IMG/VR virus record: IMGVR_UViG_3300024999_000215
Span: 1 to 40,211 of that record
Source: a virus
Reading direction: 5' to 3' (one strand)
DNA length: 40,211 nucleotides
Every line of letters begins with the position of its first letter. The first letter of the stretch is position 1. A model generated the notes under the pieces. It was given only the letters and a program-made list of their open reading frames with translations, was not told the origin of the DNA and searched no databases. The position numbers were made by a program, and so were the translations under genes. Of the stretch, positions 14,817 through 22,911 are shown piece by piece.

Positions 14817-15070
14817 ATGTTTTATCCGTGGTGGATTATAGCAGTGTATGTGATCTACGGTGCCTATCTATTCAGCAAAGAGCATGATGAAGCTATGGGG
14901 GCACATAGACCTAGAGAGCATGTTCATATTTTACTGTGTTATATGATTTTATGGGGGCACATAGACCTAGAGAGCATGTTCATATTTTACTGTGTTATAT
15001 GATTTTATGGGGACCGGCTGAGGTGGCTGCATGGTATAAGATACATAAAAGAGGAGCTGGCAAAGAATGA
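14817..15070 (+). pseudogene. Small membrane-protein gene disrupted by a 56-bp tandem duplication
   Basis: As read, ATG 14817 gives 61 residues ending at TGA 15000-15002. Residues 1-20 are hydrophobic (FYPWWIIAVYVIYGAYLF). The DNA holds two perfect 56-bp copies (14895-14950 and 14951-15006). Because 56 is not a multiple of three, the second copy is read out of frame and stops early. Removing one copy gives a continuous 65-residue protein ending WGPAEVAAWYKIHKRGAGKE, whose TGA overlaps the next ATG (ATGA), like many junctions here. So the duplication is recent and damaging, or an assembly error. Confidence 0.75.
14895..15006. repeat. Perfect 56-bp tandem duplication
   Basis: Two identical 56-bp units in direct tandem, followed by the first six bases of a third (ATGGGG at 15007-15012), the likely microhomology that allowed slippage. 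Confidence 0.95.
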
Positions 15071-15321
15071 AAAAACCTATTGATACACAGTTTATTGCTC
15101 AAACCATTGAACGACTGGTAAGAGGCACTGGCTACCCAGTAACCGCTCAAGTTCTGAAGGCTATTGATGTTGGCCGGGAGCAGCTTAGGCATATGGAGAG
15201 AAAAGGGCTAGTGAAGTCCATGGAATTACACTGCAGGGGACAGATGACTAAAGCCTACCACACGCCTAACGTGTGGCCATCGAAGATACCAGTGCAGGAA
15301 CCGGAGGTAGTTGAAGCATAA
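15067..15321 (+). CDS. Small HTH-like protein
   Basis: 84 residues. GAGGAG lies eight to ten bases before the ATG. The region TAQVLKAIDVGREQLRHMERKG followed by LVKSMEL resembles a winged helix in which a recognition helix precedes a wing (GQMTKAYHTP). This pattern is common in small phage DNA-binding proteins, but no exact family is recognised. It is directly followed by the giant gene, separated by the ribosome site only. Confidence 0.6.
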   Translation: MKKPIDTQFIAQTIERLVRGTGYPVTAQVLKAIDVGREQLRHMERKGLVKSMELHCRGQMTKAYHTPNVWPSKIPVQEPEVVEA

Positions 15322-15333
15322 GGAGGGATGAGC

Positions 15334-18300
15334 ATGGAGATACTTAACTTAAAAGACCTAGACATTATAAAGGGGTATTTTAAGCAAGAACTTCACCCGA
15401 GAGCAAGAGATGGAAAATTTGCTAAGAAGCATGAAGGTATTGTCTCTTCAGTTGTTAAGGAGGAGCCTAAAAAAGCACCTAAGACAAGTGCAAAGATAAA
15501 AGCTAAGGGGAGTACACCAAAAAAGTCTACCAAGAGCAAGGCTACCCCAAAAAAGACCGCTGGTAGCAAAGTAGCAACGACTAAGAAGACCACTAGCAAG
15601 AAAAAAGAGCTAGTGGTCAATGTTCCTGAAGTTAAGAAAGCAGCGGTTAAGAAAGCAGTGCCTAAAAAGCCTACACCTAAGAAATTCTTTGTTTACCATA
15701 TTGGATCAGGGACCTATAAAGAAGCCATCAATGCTAAAGAAGTTAAGCTGAAGTCTGTTAAGGGTTCCTTCTTCATGGAGCACCCAGACCCTGAGCATCC
15801 AGAAGATACGTATATCTACGAGGCTACAACAGGGACCAGAATAGTTTCATCCTACACAGGGGAAGAAGACGCTATTAAACACGCAGAGATTAGGCTTAGT
15901 GGTTGGGGTCAAGAATACTTCGATACCAAAATATCTGACCATAAGGCTATGAGAGGGCTATCACCTGGGCATAAAGAACCTAAACCAAAGGCTTCTAAAA
16001 AACCTACTGAAGCTAGTGAGGCAGCAGCCCCTAAGATGCCCCCAGTAATTGATAATCCAACTAAGAAACGAGTACCTAAGCCTAAGGTTGTTTCCCTACC
16101 TAAGACTAGCAATTCAGAATCTAGCGACCTAGTACCTGACTACCAAAACAAGGGGCGTGTAAGAGTCGTCGCTCGTCGAATAGGTAGTTATGCTGTGCCT
16201 AATATGCAGGTGAATAGCCGTGAAGACGTGGCCCAAGTTTTCGCTGATTTAACTGATTCAGATCGTGAGAAGAGCTATGTTATGGGAACCAAAGATGGGG
16301 AAGTCGTAGGTATTCACTGTGCTCACATAGGTAATGTTGATTCAAGTATTATTGATCCTAAAGACATGATGAAAGTACCGCTCCTATCCGGAGCAGATAC
16401 AGTTTATCTAATCCATAACCACCCAACAGGAGATAGCACCCCGAGTCAACCGGATGTGGCGGTTACCGAACGTTTTAGGGATGTAGCAGACCATATGGGT
16501 ATGAGGTTCGGTGGTCATGTTGTCATAGGGGATAATGAGTACACAGCCTTAAATGGCAATGGCAGCATTGTTGAGTTCAACAAGAATATGGATCGTTCTA
16601 AGATCATGAGAACTAAGCAGGCCCCTGTCTATGAAACCTACCAAGAAAAGGATGCCAGTGTACCGGGCCCTAGGATGAACGGTGTAGATGATGTAAAAGC
16701 CTACATCAAGAGTAATCTTAGTATTCATGATGCGGATAAATCAATCTACATCATTGGCGTTGACACAAAGAACGGGATTACCCATGCTGAGCCCCTTGAT
16801 GTAACTTTGCCACCAGATAAGCTTCGGAAGAAGGCCCTTGAAAGTTTGATTAAAGCTAACAGTAAAAGCTTTTTCATGTACACAGGCCTTGGGTCAAGTG
16901 AAGTCCTGCATAATGCAGGAATTCAAGGTGCCTCTAAAACTCTTAATATTCAGCTCTATGATGTCATTGTCCCTAATACCAATAGCAGGCAGGATATCGA
17001 TGCTGGGCACTGGGCATTCCGCTCGTATGCTGAGAGAAGTATCATGAGCGTAGTTAAAGGACTCTATATTGATCTTCAGAAGGCCCTTGCACCGGGTAAA
17101 GTGACTAAGACTCAGGCAAAGTCTCTGCACAAGGACCTGCCACCTGGTGGTGTGTGGCGCTCAATGAACGGGCACCATATCTATATTCTCAACGGTAAGG
17201 TATTGGCTGGTGCTATCCCGGGAGTGAAGAGTGCTAAGAAAGCGACGAAGGCCCATTTAGCTGAACATCAGGAAACCATAGACAAAGAAGCTAAGGCTGC
17301 TGCTGATGCTGCAAGAAAAGCCAAGAAGTCTACATCTAGTAAAGCTAAGCCCAAAACAGGTAAAGAGGCTATTGAAGACACGCTCAAAGGAGCTAATAAC
17401 AAAGAGTCCTCAACGAAACGAACCAAGGTAACACCTGAGTTCATGGCAAAGCAGAAGAAAGACGTGGATGCACTTGCTAAGAAGCCAAAAGCTAAGAGCA
17501 AGAAAGCAACGCTTGAAGAGCAGCAGAAAGCAGCCCATGAGATGCTTGGTACTAAGCCAGCTAAGGCCAAGGCTAAGGCTAAACCTATAGAGGATCCTAA
17601 AGACATTATGTCTATGATCCCTGATGCCTCAAGTTTTACACAGAGCAAAGAAGATTTAGGCCAAGCATGGAAACTTCCGTGGAGTAAGTACGCTGAAGCC
17701 CTCAAAAAGAGAAATGCTAATTTTAACCTTAACCTAGAGTCATTTAAGTCACAACACAAACGTCTGGTATCCAAGGCCTTAGACGAAGGGCAGAAGGTTC
17801 CTAAAGCTGTATTAGATGAGTACCCAGACCTTAAGCCTAAGAAGACTAAAAAGGGTGAAGTTGCGGATATTCGTACTGAAGCCCAGGTCAACAAAACAAC
17901 TGCTCGTGATGTTGGTCAGAAAGTTTGGGGATCTAAGAAGGATAAAGCTAGTCTACGGGCAGAATTTGCAGAAAAGCCAACGATGCAGGGGCTTGAAGCT
18001 TTAGAAGAAGTAGCTCCTGAAGTCGCGCAGACCTTGTGTGTTAAAAAGAATATTTTAGCACCTGTTGATTTCAAAGCTGAAATGGAGCGGGGAGTCGATG
18101 TCAATGTTGCTATGCTTAAGCAGCTCATCTATGATCGAATAGCAGCAAAGCCTCCTGAAGATACCCCCGTAGCAAGAGCTCACTATATGCGAGCTATTAA
18201 CGAGTTGCAGCGCCTACTTGAGCCTCATAAGACACAAGAGGAGTTCGATGGGGCTTATAGCTACTTAAGGAACTATATGAAAACGGAAGACCCTAAGTAT

Positions 18301-21300
18301 CTAAAAAATCAGCAAGGTATTCTCCATTATCAAGAAAGAGATTTAAGGGATGGGCCGTCACAATATGACCTAAGAACTAGCAGGCGTAATCCTAAAACAG
18401 GGGAACGGGAACCTGTAGACTTAACTCCTGAGCAATGGAGGGCCGAGAAGCAGGCACGTATTGACGAAATCAAAGCCAGTATAGCTATGTCTGAAACTTT
18501 AGCTAAGAAACCCTTCTTCCCACTCGGTGAGAAGCTAACAAAGTACTTCACAGATCATGAGAGTAAGGCAAGGACCAACCAGACCCTAAGAGACAAAAAG
18601 CTGACATGGGCTAAGTACTTCGGAAGTAAAGAAACTAAGAAACTAACCGATGAAGAAAAGAGCCAGCAATACTACCGAAAGGAGTCAACCAAGGGCACTA
18701 AGTTTGAACTAGCAAAAGATGCTACACCTATTGACATAGCCCCTAATATTGAGGCATTCCACTATGTTGATGCTAATGGTAAACACTTCATTCATGAAGT
18801 TAAGACAGGGATACCCCTATCTTCGGCCTACGGAAGAGCCACAAAAGAAGAAGCTATAGCTGGCGCTAAACGCTATGTTGAAAGTAATGGTAGTCGGCTT
18901 GACTCATGGCTGAAAAATCAAGTAGCTACAGGTAAAGTTAGTCCACGTTTTGCTAAGGAGAAAAAGGAAAGCGGAACAGCTGAAAAATGGGAAAAGGTGA
19001 TGCCTGAGAAGATACAGCGCATTGGTGGCCGTAAAACAAGTGTTCAGAAGCCTGAAGATATGGCTAAGACGTTCGGTTTCCGTGGGGTAGAGTTCGGGCA
19101 TTATGTTGATGATAAGTCAGGTAGCTTTCATCTTGTGAAGTCAGCTGAAGCAATGCATGACTTAGCAGATTTATTAGGCCTAGAGGATAAGGACATTTCA
19201 CTTAATGGTAAACTAGCAATGGCTTTTGGTGCTCGTGGTGGTGGCTGGGGATTAGCTCACTATGAACCTGATATGAAGGTTATCAATATCACGAAGAATG
19301 GTGGAGCGGGAAGTCTTGGACATGAATGGGGCCACGCCATGGACAATATCCTCTACCAGTACATGACAGGTAAAGCATCAACTAATTTAGCGTCTGACGA
19401 TAAAGGAGTTTTCTCAGAAAGTTCCTCACCTGAGCTGGCAAGTGCCTATAGAAGTCTTATGCAGGCTATTAAGGTAGGCGATGGTAAAGGTAAAGAGGCT
19501 ATCCATAACCAAAACCTTGAGTACTCAAGCTACCCTAGAAGCTGGAAAACAGCTTATGACACATTAGGATTAGATAAAGCTATTGAAGAAGTCACAAAAA
19601 CTATGAAAACCAGAAAAGACATTAATAGTGCAGTTCAGGTAATGGCATACCTACACAAGAAGGCAACTGGAGAAGCACCTGATACTCTTATGGTTAGTAC
19701 AGGACGATCACAGTATTACCTAGACTCTCTTCGAGTTGGTGGACTCAAAGAAAATAGCTATTGGGTACGACCGCATGAGTTATTTGCCCGGGCTTTTGAG
19801 ACACATCTTCAGCTGAAAATGGAGCAGAGTAAGAAGATCCACAATGACTATCTAGTTTATGGAGCTAAAGGTGTAGACCCAGGGTCCCCGTACCCAAGAG
19901 GTGAAGAAGCCGTAGCTATTAGTAAAGCCTTCGATAATCTTATGGACGTTGTAAAACGTGAGAAGGCCATCCAAAAAGGCCTAAGCTTTGATCTTCAGAA
20001 GGGTATTATCAGACGAAGTGATCTACAGAGGCCAGTAATCCCAAGTATAAGAAGCGCCTACCAAGTTGATGGATCATCCTTTGACAATCCCATAGATGAA
20101 ATACTCTATATCCCGACGAATAGACTTCAGACCCCTTTCCAGACGGACAAAGCCCTCGACTTTGATAAGGTACGTTCTCTCGTTACAAGAATGGAAGATG
20201 GGAGCCTTATAGCTCCTATCATTATTGGCTGGAACTATGAGGTCCATGACGGCCACCATAAGCTCGAAGCTAGTAAGATCAGAAATTACACCCACTGCCC
20301 GTGTATTATTGGGGAGTTCAACGACATTGACAAGCAGAGACTCTTTGAAGAGTACTCGGAGTTATGGAAATCCCTTAAAGATGATATAGCCACTACGGAC
20401 CTAGATGGAGAGAAGAAAGCAATTCTTGATTACTCTGAGCGCCTGAAACAGATCAAAGACCCTAAGATTCGGAAAGTTATCGCTGAGATTATCGCTGATG
20501 AGAAGAACCATGAGCATAACCTCAAGAAAGTCTTAGCTTATATGGCCGGGAATGAGGGGGCGCTTGATGATCTTCAGAAGTCATTGGTCTATCTACCAGA
20601 AGTAGACACTGGACTAAGCGCCTTCCCATATGACAACGCACCAGGAGTTATGTTTCGAGGCATAGGCCAAAAGGAATACGACTTTATTCAGAAGTCCGGA
20701 TACATCCAGACCAAGGGCAAAGGAAACGATGGGGACCAAGAAAATGTAGTTACTTGCTTCAGTACTCTTTTTAGCCAAGCAGAAGGGTATGCCCGCTCAA
20801 ACTATGACCTTTACCATGAGAAACAAGCTTATGTCTTAGCTGTAGAATACCAGGGAACAGAGAACGAATTAGGAGAAATTGAGGTTTTAGGAAAGATACC
20901 CGCTAGTTCAATTGTCGGGGTGGTGCTCGTTCCTAAGACACCGATTGTCAAAGGACTCTACATTGATCTTCAAAAGTCAATCACCCGCTCAGAGGCTAAA
21001 GGAGTGCATAAGGACCTTCCTGAGGGCGGGGTATGGAGGACCATGAGTGGTCACCACGTCTATATCAAGGATGGAAAGATCCTAGCTGGGTCAGTACCCG
21101 GGGCCAAAGGAGCAAAGAAGGCGACAAAATCCCATTTAGCTGAGCACCAGAAGACCGTGGATAAAGAGGCTAAGAAACCTGTCGTCCACAAATCCGAAAA
21201 GCCTATGTATGATAAGGCTAAGGGGGAGGGAACCTCCAAAACAAAAGGAGTGGACGCAAAGATGGGCGAAAGATTAAGTGCAACCAATGCTAAAAAACTT

Positions 21301-22803
21301 ATGGGTGAGTATGGTGTACCAGCAGGTCATAGGGAAGCTATTCTACAAACGTTGAAGCACAGTACAACGTCAAACAGTTTCAGTGCCCAAGGGCGGGATG
21401 AGTTAGATGCCACAGGAAGTAAAGAAGTTATAGGTCGTGAGTACAGTGCGGTGGATGTTCAGAAGGCCGTTGAAGCCTATAAAAAAGACAAAAAGTTTAC
21501 TAAAGACATTGCTGCTAAGGCAGTAGCCATAAATGAAGCTGCAAAGAGAGCTAAGCGGGCAAAAGCTGATGCTAAAGCTCAAAAAGAGCGGGAACACGAG
21601 GAATTCCTAGGTAAGGTCAAAGCAAACACTGAACAGATGTATAAAGATCAAGAGGCACGCGAGGCTAGGAAGAACAGGACTCCTGAGCAGATTGCTGCAG
21701 ATGAAAAAGCTTTCGCAGACTTTGACCCACTTGAACTACTGATGGCTGGTACTGAACCTAAGAAAGAGCCTTGGGAGATGACACCTGATGAATACTTCCA
21801 TGACAAGATGATTAAAATGGGGTACATGAAAGGGGCACAAGGTGAGTATGTAGGAGTTATACATGATCGATACAGGGAACACTTAGCAGGTAGTGCTAGT
21901 TTAGTACAGCAGAAGGAATGGTCAGATCAAGAACATAAAAAACTAGTACTCAAGCATCATGCAGAGACTACTTCCATGGCTGATGCCTTCAAGGAGTTTA
22001 TGGATGCTAATAAACCAAAAGAGGAGCCTAAGAAGGAAGAGCCTAAGATAAGTCAGTACTATAAGTCAAATAAATCTGTAGGGGATCACACAGGTAAGTT
22101 AACCTATGTACCTGTAGACGGTAAGAGGGTTGATGTAGGTGCTGGAGTCCACGCATTTATACACAAAGGAGCAGGTGATCAGAGATGGGTAGTTACAGAA
22201 GCTCAGACAGGTCTTTCACTCGCAGAGGGTAAAACTAGAGAATCCGCTATACAAGAGGCTACTAGAAGAACAGCTGAGCATGGGGTTACTAAACTTGTTG
22301 AATATATAAAGTCACATATCGAAAAACATGGGGAAAGCCCAGCAACAGCAGAACCAGGTAAAGCCGGGGTCATATTTGGATCTGAGCCAGAAGAAACCCC
22401 GTACCACATAGCTGTACCTAAAGGTAAAAGTGGAAAAGTTAAGTACATGCCAGTATATGAGCATGCAGAAAAGGTGAACGTAGGTAAAGGAGTTCATGCT
22501 TTTATCCATGGTAAAGATGGGGAATGGGTAGTTTCAGAAGCTCGCTCTGGTCTTAAAATTACAAGCGACAGCAGTAAGAATTTAGCTATAAAAGTAGCTA
22601 AAGATCTAATAGAGCGCAATAAGGGAAATATCAATGCTATGATTCAGAAGCACATTGAAAAACATGGCGAATCTCCTAAGACAGCCCCTACGTTTGATGA
22701 GTACGTCAAAAAAGAAGTCAAAGGATCTACGGATCATTTATCAGCAGAGGCATGGGGTAGCTACAGAAGAAGTTATGACTCCATCTACAACGGTAAAAGG
22801 TAG
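15334..22803 (+). CDS. Giant polyvalent protein (JAB/RadC, LPD1, ParB-like, ART-like and repeats)
   Basis: About 2489 residues; ATG 15334 fits the AGGAGGG spacing better than 15328. Domains (residues approximate, counted from 15328): 1-32 tag ending HPRARDGKF; 35-115 Lys/Ala/Pro-rich basic tail; 117-200, 1124-1210, 2254-2335 and 2366-2450 four copies of an xHAFIH...WVVxEAxTG module; 276-417 RadC-type JAB domain with HNHPTGD..PSQPD metal motif; 577-630 and 1874-1925 two copies of YIDLQK...GGVWR..GHH.YI; 821-835 a VPKAVLDEYPDL helix as in phage helicases; 1220-1370 LPD1 with HEWGHAMDN; 1594-1661 ParB-like with DGHHKLEAS; 1670-1745 helical ferritin-like; 1771-1870 ART-like (FRG, CFSTLFSQAEGYA, EIEV). 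Such polyvalent proteins are packed in capsids and injected to protect incoming DNA (family knowledge); delivery here is inferred. Confidence 0.85.
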   Translation: MEILNLKDLDIIKGYFKQELHPRARDGKFAKKHEGIVSSVVKEEPKKAPKTSAKIKAKGSTPKKSTKSKATPKKTAGSKVATTKKTTSKKKELVVNVPEVKKAAVKKAVPKKPTPKKFFVYHIGSGTYKEAINAKEVKLKSVKGSFFMEHPDPEHPEDTYIYEATTGTRIVSSYTGEEDAIKHAEIRLSGWGQEYFDTKISDHKAMRGLSPGHKEPKPKASKKPTEASEAAAPKMPPVIDNPTKKRVPKPKVVSLPKTSNSESSDLVPDYQNKGRVRVVARRIGSYAVPNMQVNSREDVAQVFADLTDSDREKSYVMGTKDGEVVGIHCAHIGNVDSSIIDPKDMMKVPLLSGADTVYLIHNHPTGDSTPSQPDVAVTERFRDVADHMGMRFGGHVVIGDNEYTALNGNGSIVEFNKNMDRSKIMRTKQAPVYETYQEKDASVPGPRMNGVDDVKAYIKSNLSIHDADKSIYIIGVDTKNGITHAEPLDVTLPPDKLRKKALESLIKANSKSFFMYTGLGSSEVLHNAGIQGASKTLNIQLYDVIVPNTNSRQDIDAGHWAFRSYAERSIMSVVKGLYIDLQKALAPGKVTKTQAKSLHKDLPPGGVWRSMNGHHIYILNGKVLAGAIPGVKSAKKATKAHLAEHQETIDKEAKAAADAARKAKKSTSSKAKPKTGKEAIEDTLKGANNKESSTKRTKVTPEFMAKQKKDVDALAKKPKAKSKKATLEEQQKAAHEMLGTKPAKAKAKAKPIEDPKDIMSMIPDASSFTQSKEDLGQAWKLPWSKYAEALKKRNANFNLNLESFKSQHKRLVSKALDEGQKVPKAVLDEYPDLKPKKTKKGEVADIRTEAQVNKTTARDVGQKVWGSKKDKASLRAEFAEKPTMQGLEALEEVAPEVAQTLCVKKNILAPVDFKAEMERGVDVNVAMLKQLIYDRIAAKPPEDTPVARAHYMRAINELQRLLEPHKTQEEFDGAYSYLRNYMKTEDPKYLKNQQGILHYQERDLRDGPSQYDLRTSRRNPKTGEREPVDLTPEQWRAEKQARIDEIKASIAMSETLAKKPFFPLGEKLTKYFTDHESKARTNQTLRDKKLTWAKYFGSKETKKLTDEEKSQQYYRKESTKGTKFELAKDATPIDIAPNIEAFHYVDANGKHFIHEVKTGIPLSSAYGRATKEEAIAGAKRYVESNGSRLDSWLKNQVATGKVSPRFAKEKKESGTAEKWEKVMPEKIQRIGGRKTSVQKPEDMAKTFGFRGVEFGHYVDDKSGSFHLVKSAEAMHDLADLLGLEDKDISLNGKLAMAFGARGGGWGLAHYEPDMKVINITKNGGAGSLGHEWGHAMDNILYQYMTGKASTNLASDDKGVFSESSSPELASAYRSLMQAIKVGDGKGKEAIHNQNLEYSSYPRSWKTAYDTLGLDKAIEEVTKTMKTRKDINSAVQVMAYLHKKATGEAPDTLMVSTGRSQYYLDSLRVGGLKENSYWVRPHELFARAFETHLQLKMEQSKKIHNDYLVYGAKGVDPGSPYPRGEEAVAISKAFDNLMDVVKREKAIQKGLSFDLQKGIIRRSDLQRPVIPSIRSAYQVDGSSFDNPIDEILYIPTNRLQTPFQTDKALDFDKVRSLVTRMEDGSLIAPIIIGWNYEVHDGHHKLEASKIRNYTHCPCIIGEFNDIDKQRLFEEYSELWKSLKDDIATTDLDGEKKAILDYSERLKQIKDPKIRKVIAEIIADEKNHEHNLKKVLAYMAGNEGALDDLQKSLVYLPEVDTGLSAFPYDNAPGVMFRGIGQKEYDFIQKSGYIQTKGKGNDGDQENVVTCFSTLFSQAEGYARSNYDLYHEKQAYVLAVEYQGTENELGEIEVLGKIPASSIVGVVLVPKTPIVKGLYIDLQKSITRSEAKGVHKDLPEGGVWRTMSGHHVYIKDGKILAGSVPGAKGAKKATKSHLAEHQKTVDKEAKKPVVHKSEKPMYDKAKGEGTSKTKGVDAKMGERLSATNAKKLMGEYGVPAGHREAILQTLKHSTTSNSFSAQGRDELDATGSKEVIGREYSAVDVQKAVEAYKKDKKFTKDIAAKAVAINEAAKRAKRAKADAKAQKEREHEEFLGKVKANTEQMYKDQEAREARKNRTPEQIAADEKAFADFDPLELLMAGTEPKKEPWEMTPDEYFHDKMIKMGYMKGAQGEYVGVIHDRYREHLAGSASLVQQKEWSDQEHKKLVLKHHAETTSMADAFKEFMDANKPKEEPKKEEPKISQYYKSNKSVGDHTGKLTYVPVDGKRVDVGAGVHAFIHKGAGDQRWVVTEAQTGLSLAEGKTRESAIQEATRRTAEHGVTKLVEYIKSHIEKHGESPATAEPGKAGVIFGSEPEETPYHIAVPKGKSGKVKYMPVYEHAEKVNVGKGVHAFIHGKDGEWVVSEARSGLKITSDSSKNLAIKVAKDLIERNKGNINAMIQKHIEKHGESPKTAPTFDEYVKKEVKGSTDHLSAEAWGSYRRSYDSIYNGKR

Positions 22804-22843
22804 GCTTCGGAAGTCTGTGTATAATTAATTACTAAAGTCTGGT

Positions 22844-22886
22844 AAAATGGGGCTAAGTGGCTTAAGGCTACTTAGCCCCATTTTTT
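22844..22886 (+). terminator. Rho-independent terminator between the giant genes
   Basis: A perfect 15-bp stem (AAAATGGGGCTAAGT/ACTTAGCCCCATTTT), 11-base loop, and a run of six T. The left arm's A-run would let it work on the other strand also. Confidence 0.9.
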
Positions 22887-22911
22887 ATTTGCCCAGAAGG
22901 AGGGGATTCAT

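Noticed and set aside
17268-17894. 208-residue minus-strand frame
   Set aside because: Shadow of the Lys/Ala-rich part of the first giant gene; Leu/Ala/Ser composition is the complement of AAG/GCT codons.
22805-22825. TATAAT after CTTCGGAAG considered as promoter of the helicase giant
   Set aside because: No -35 box at a workable distance, and a strong terminator follows within 20 bases.
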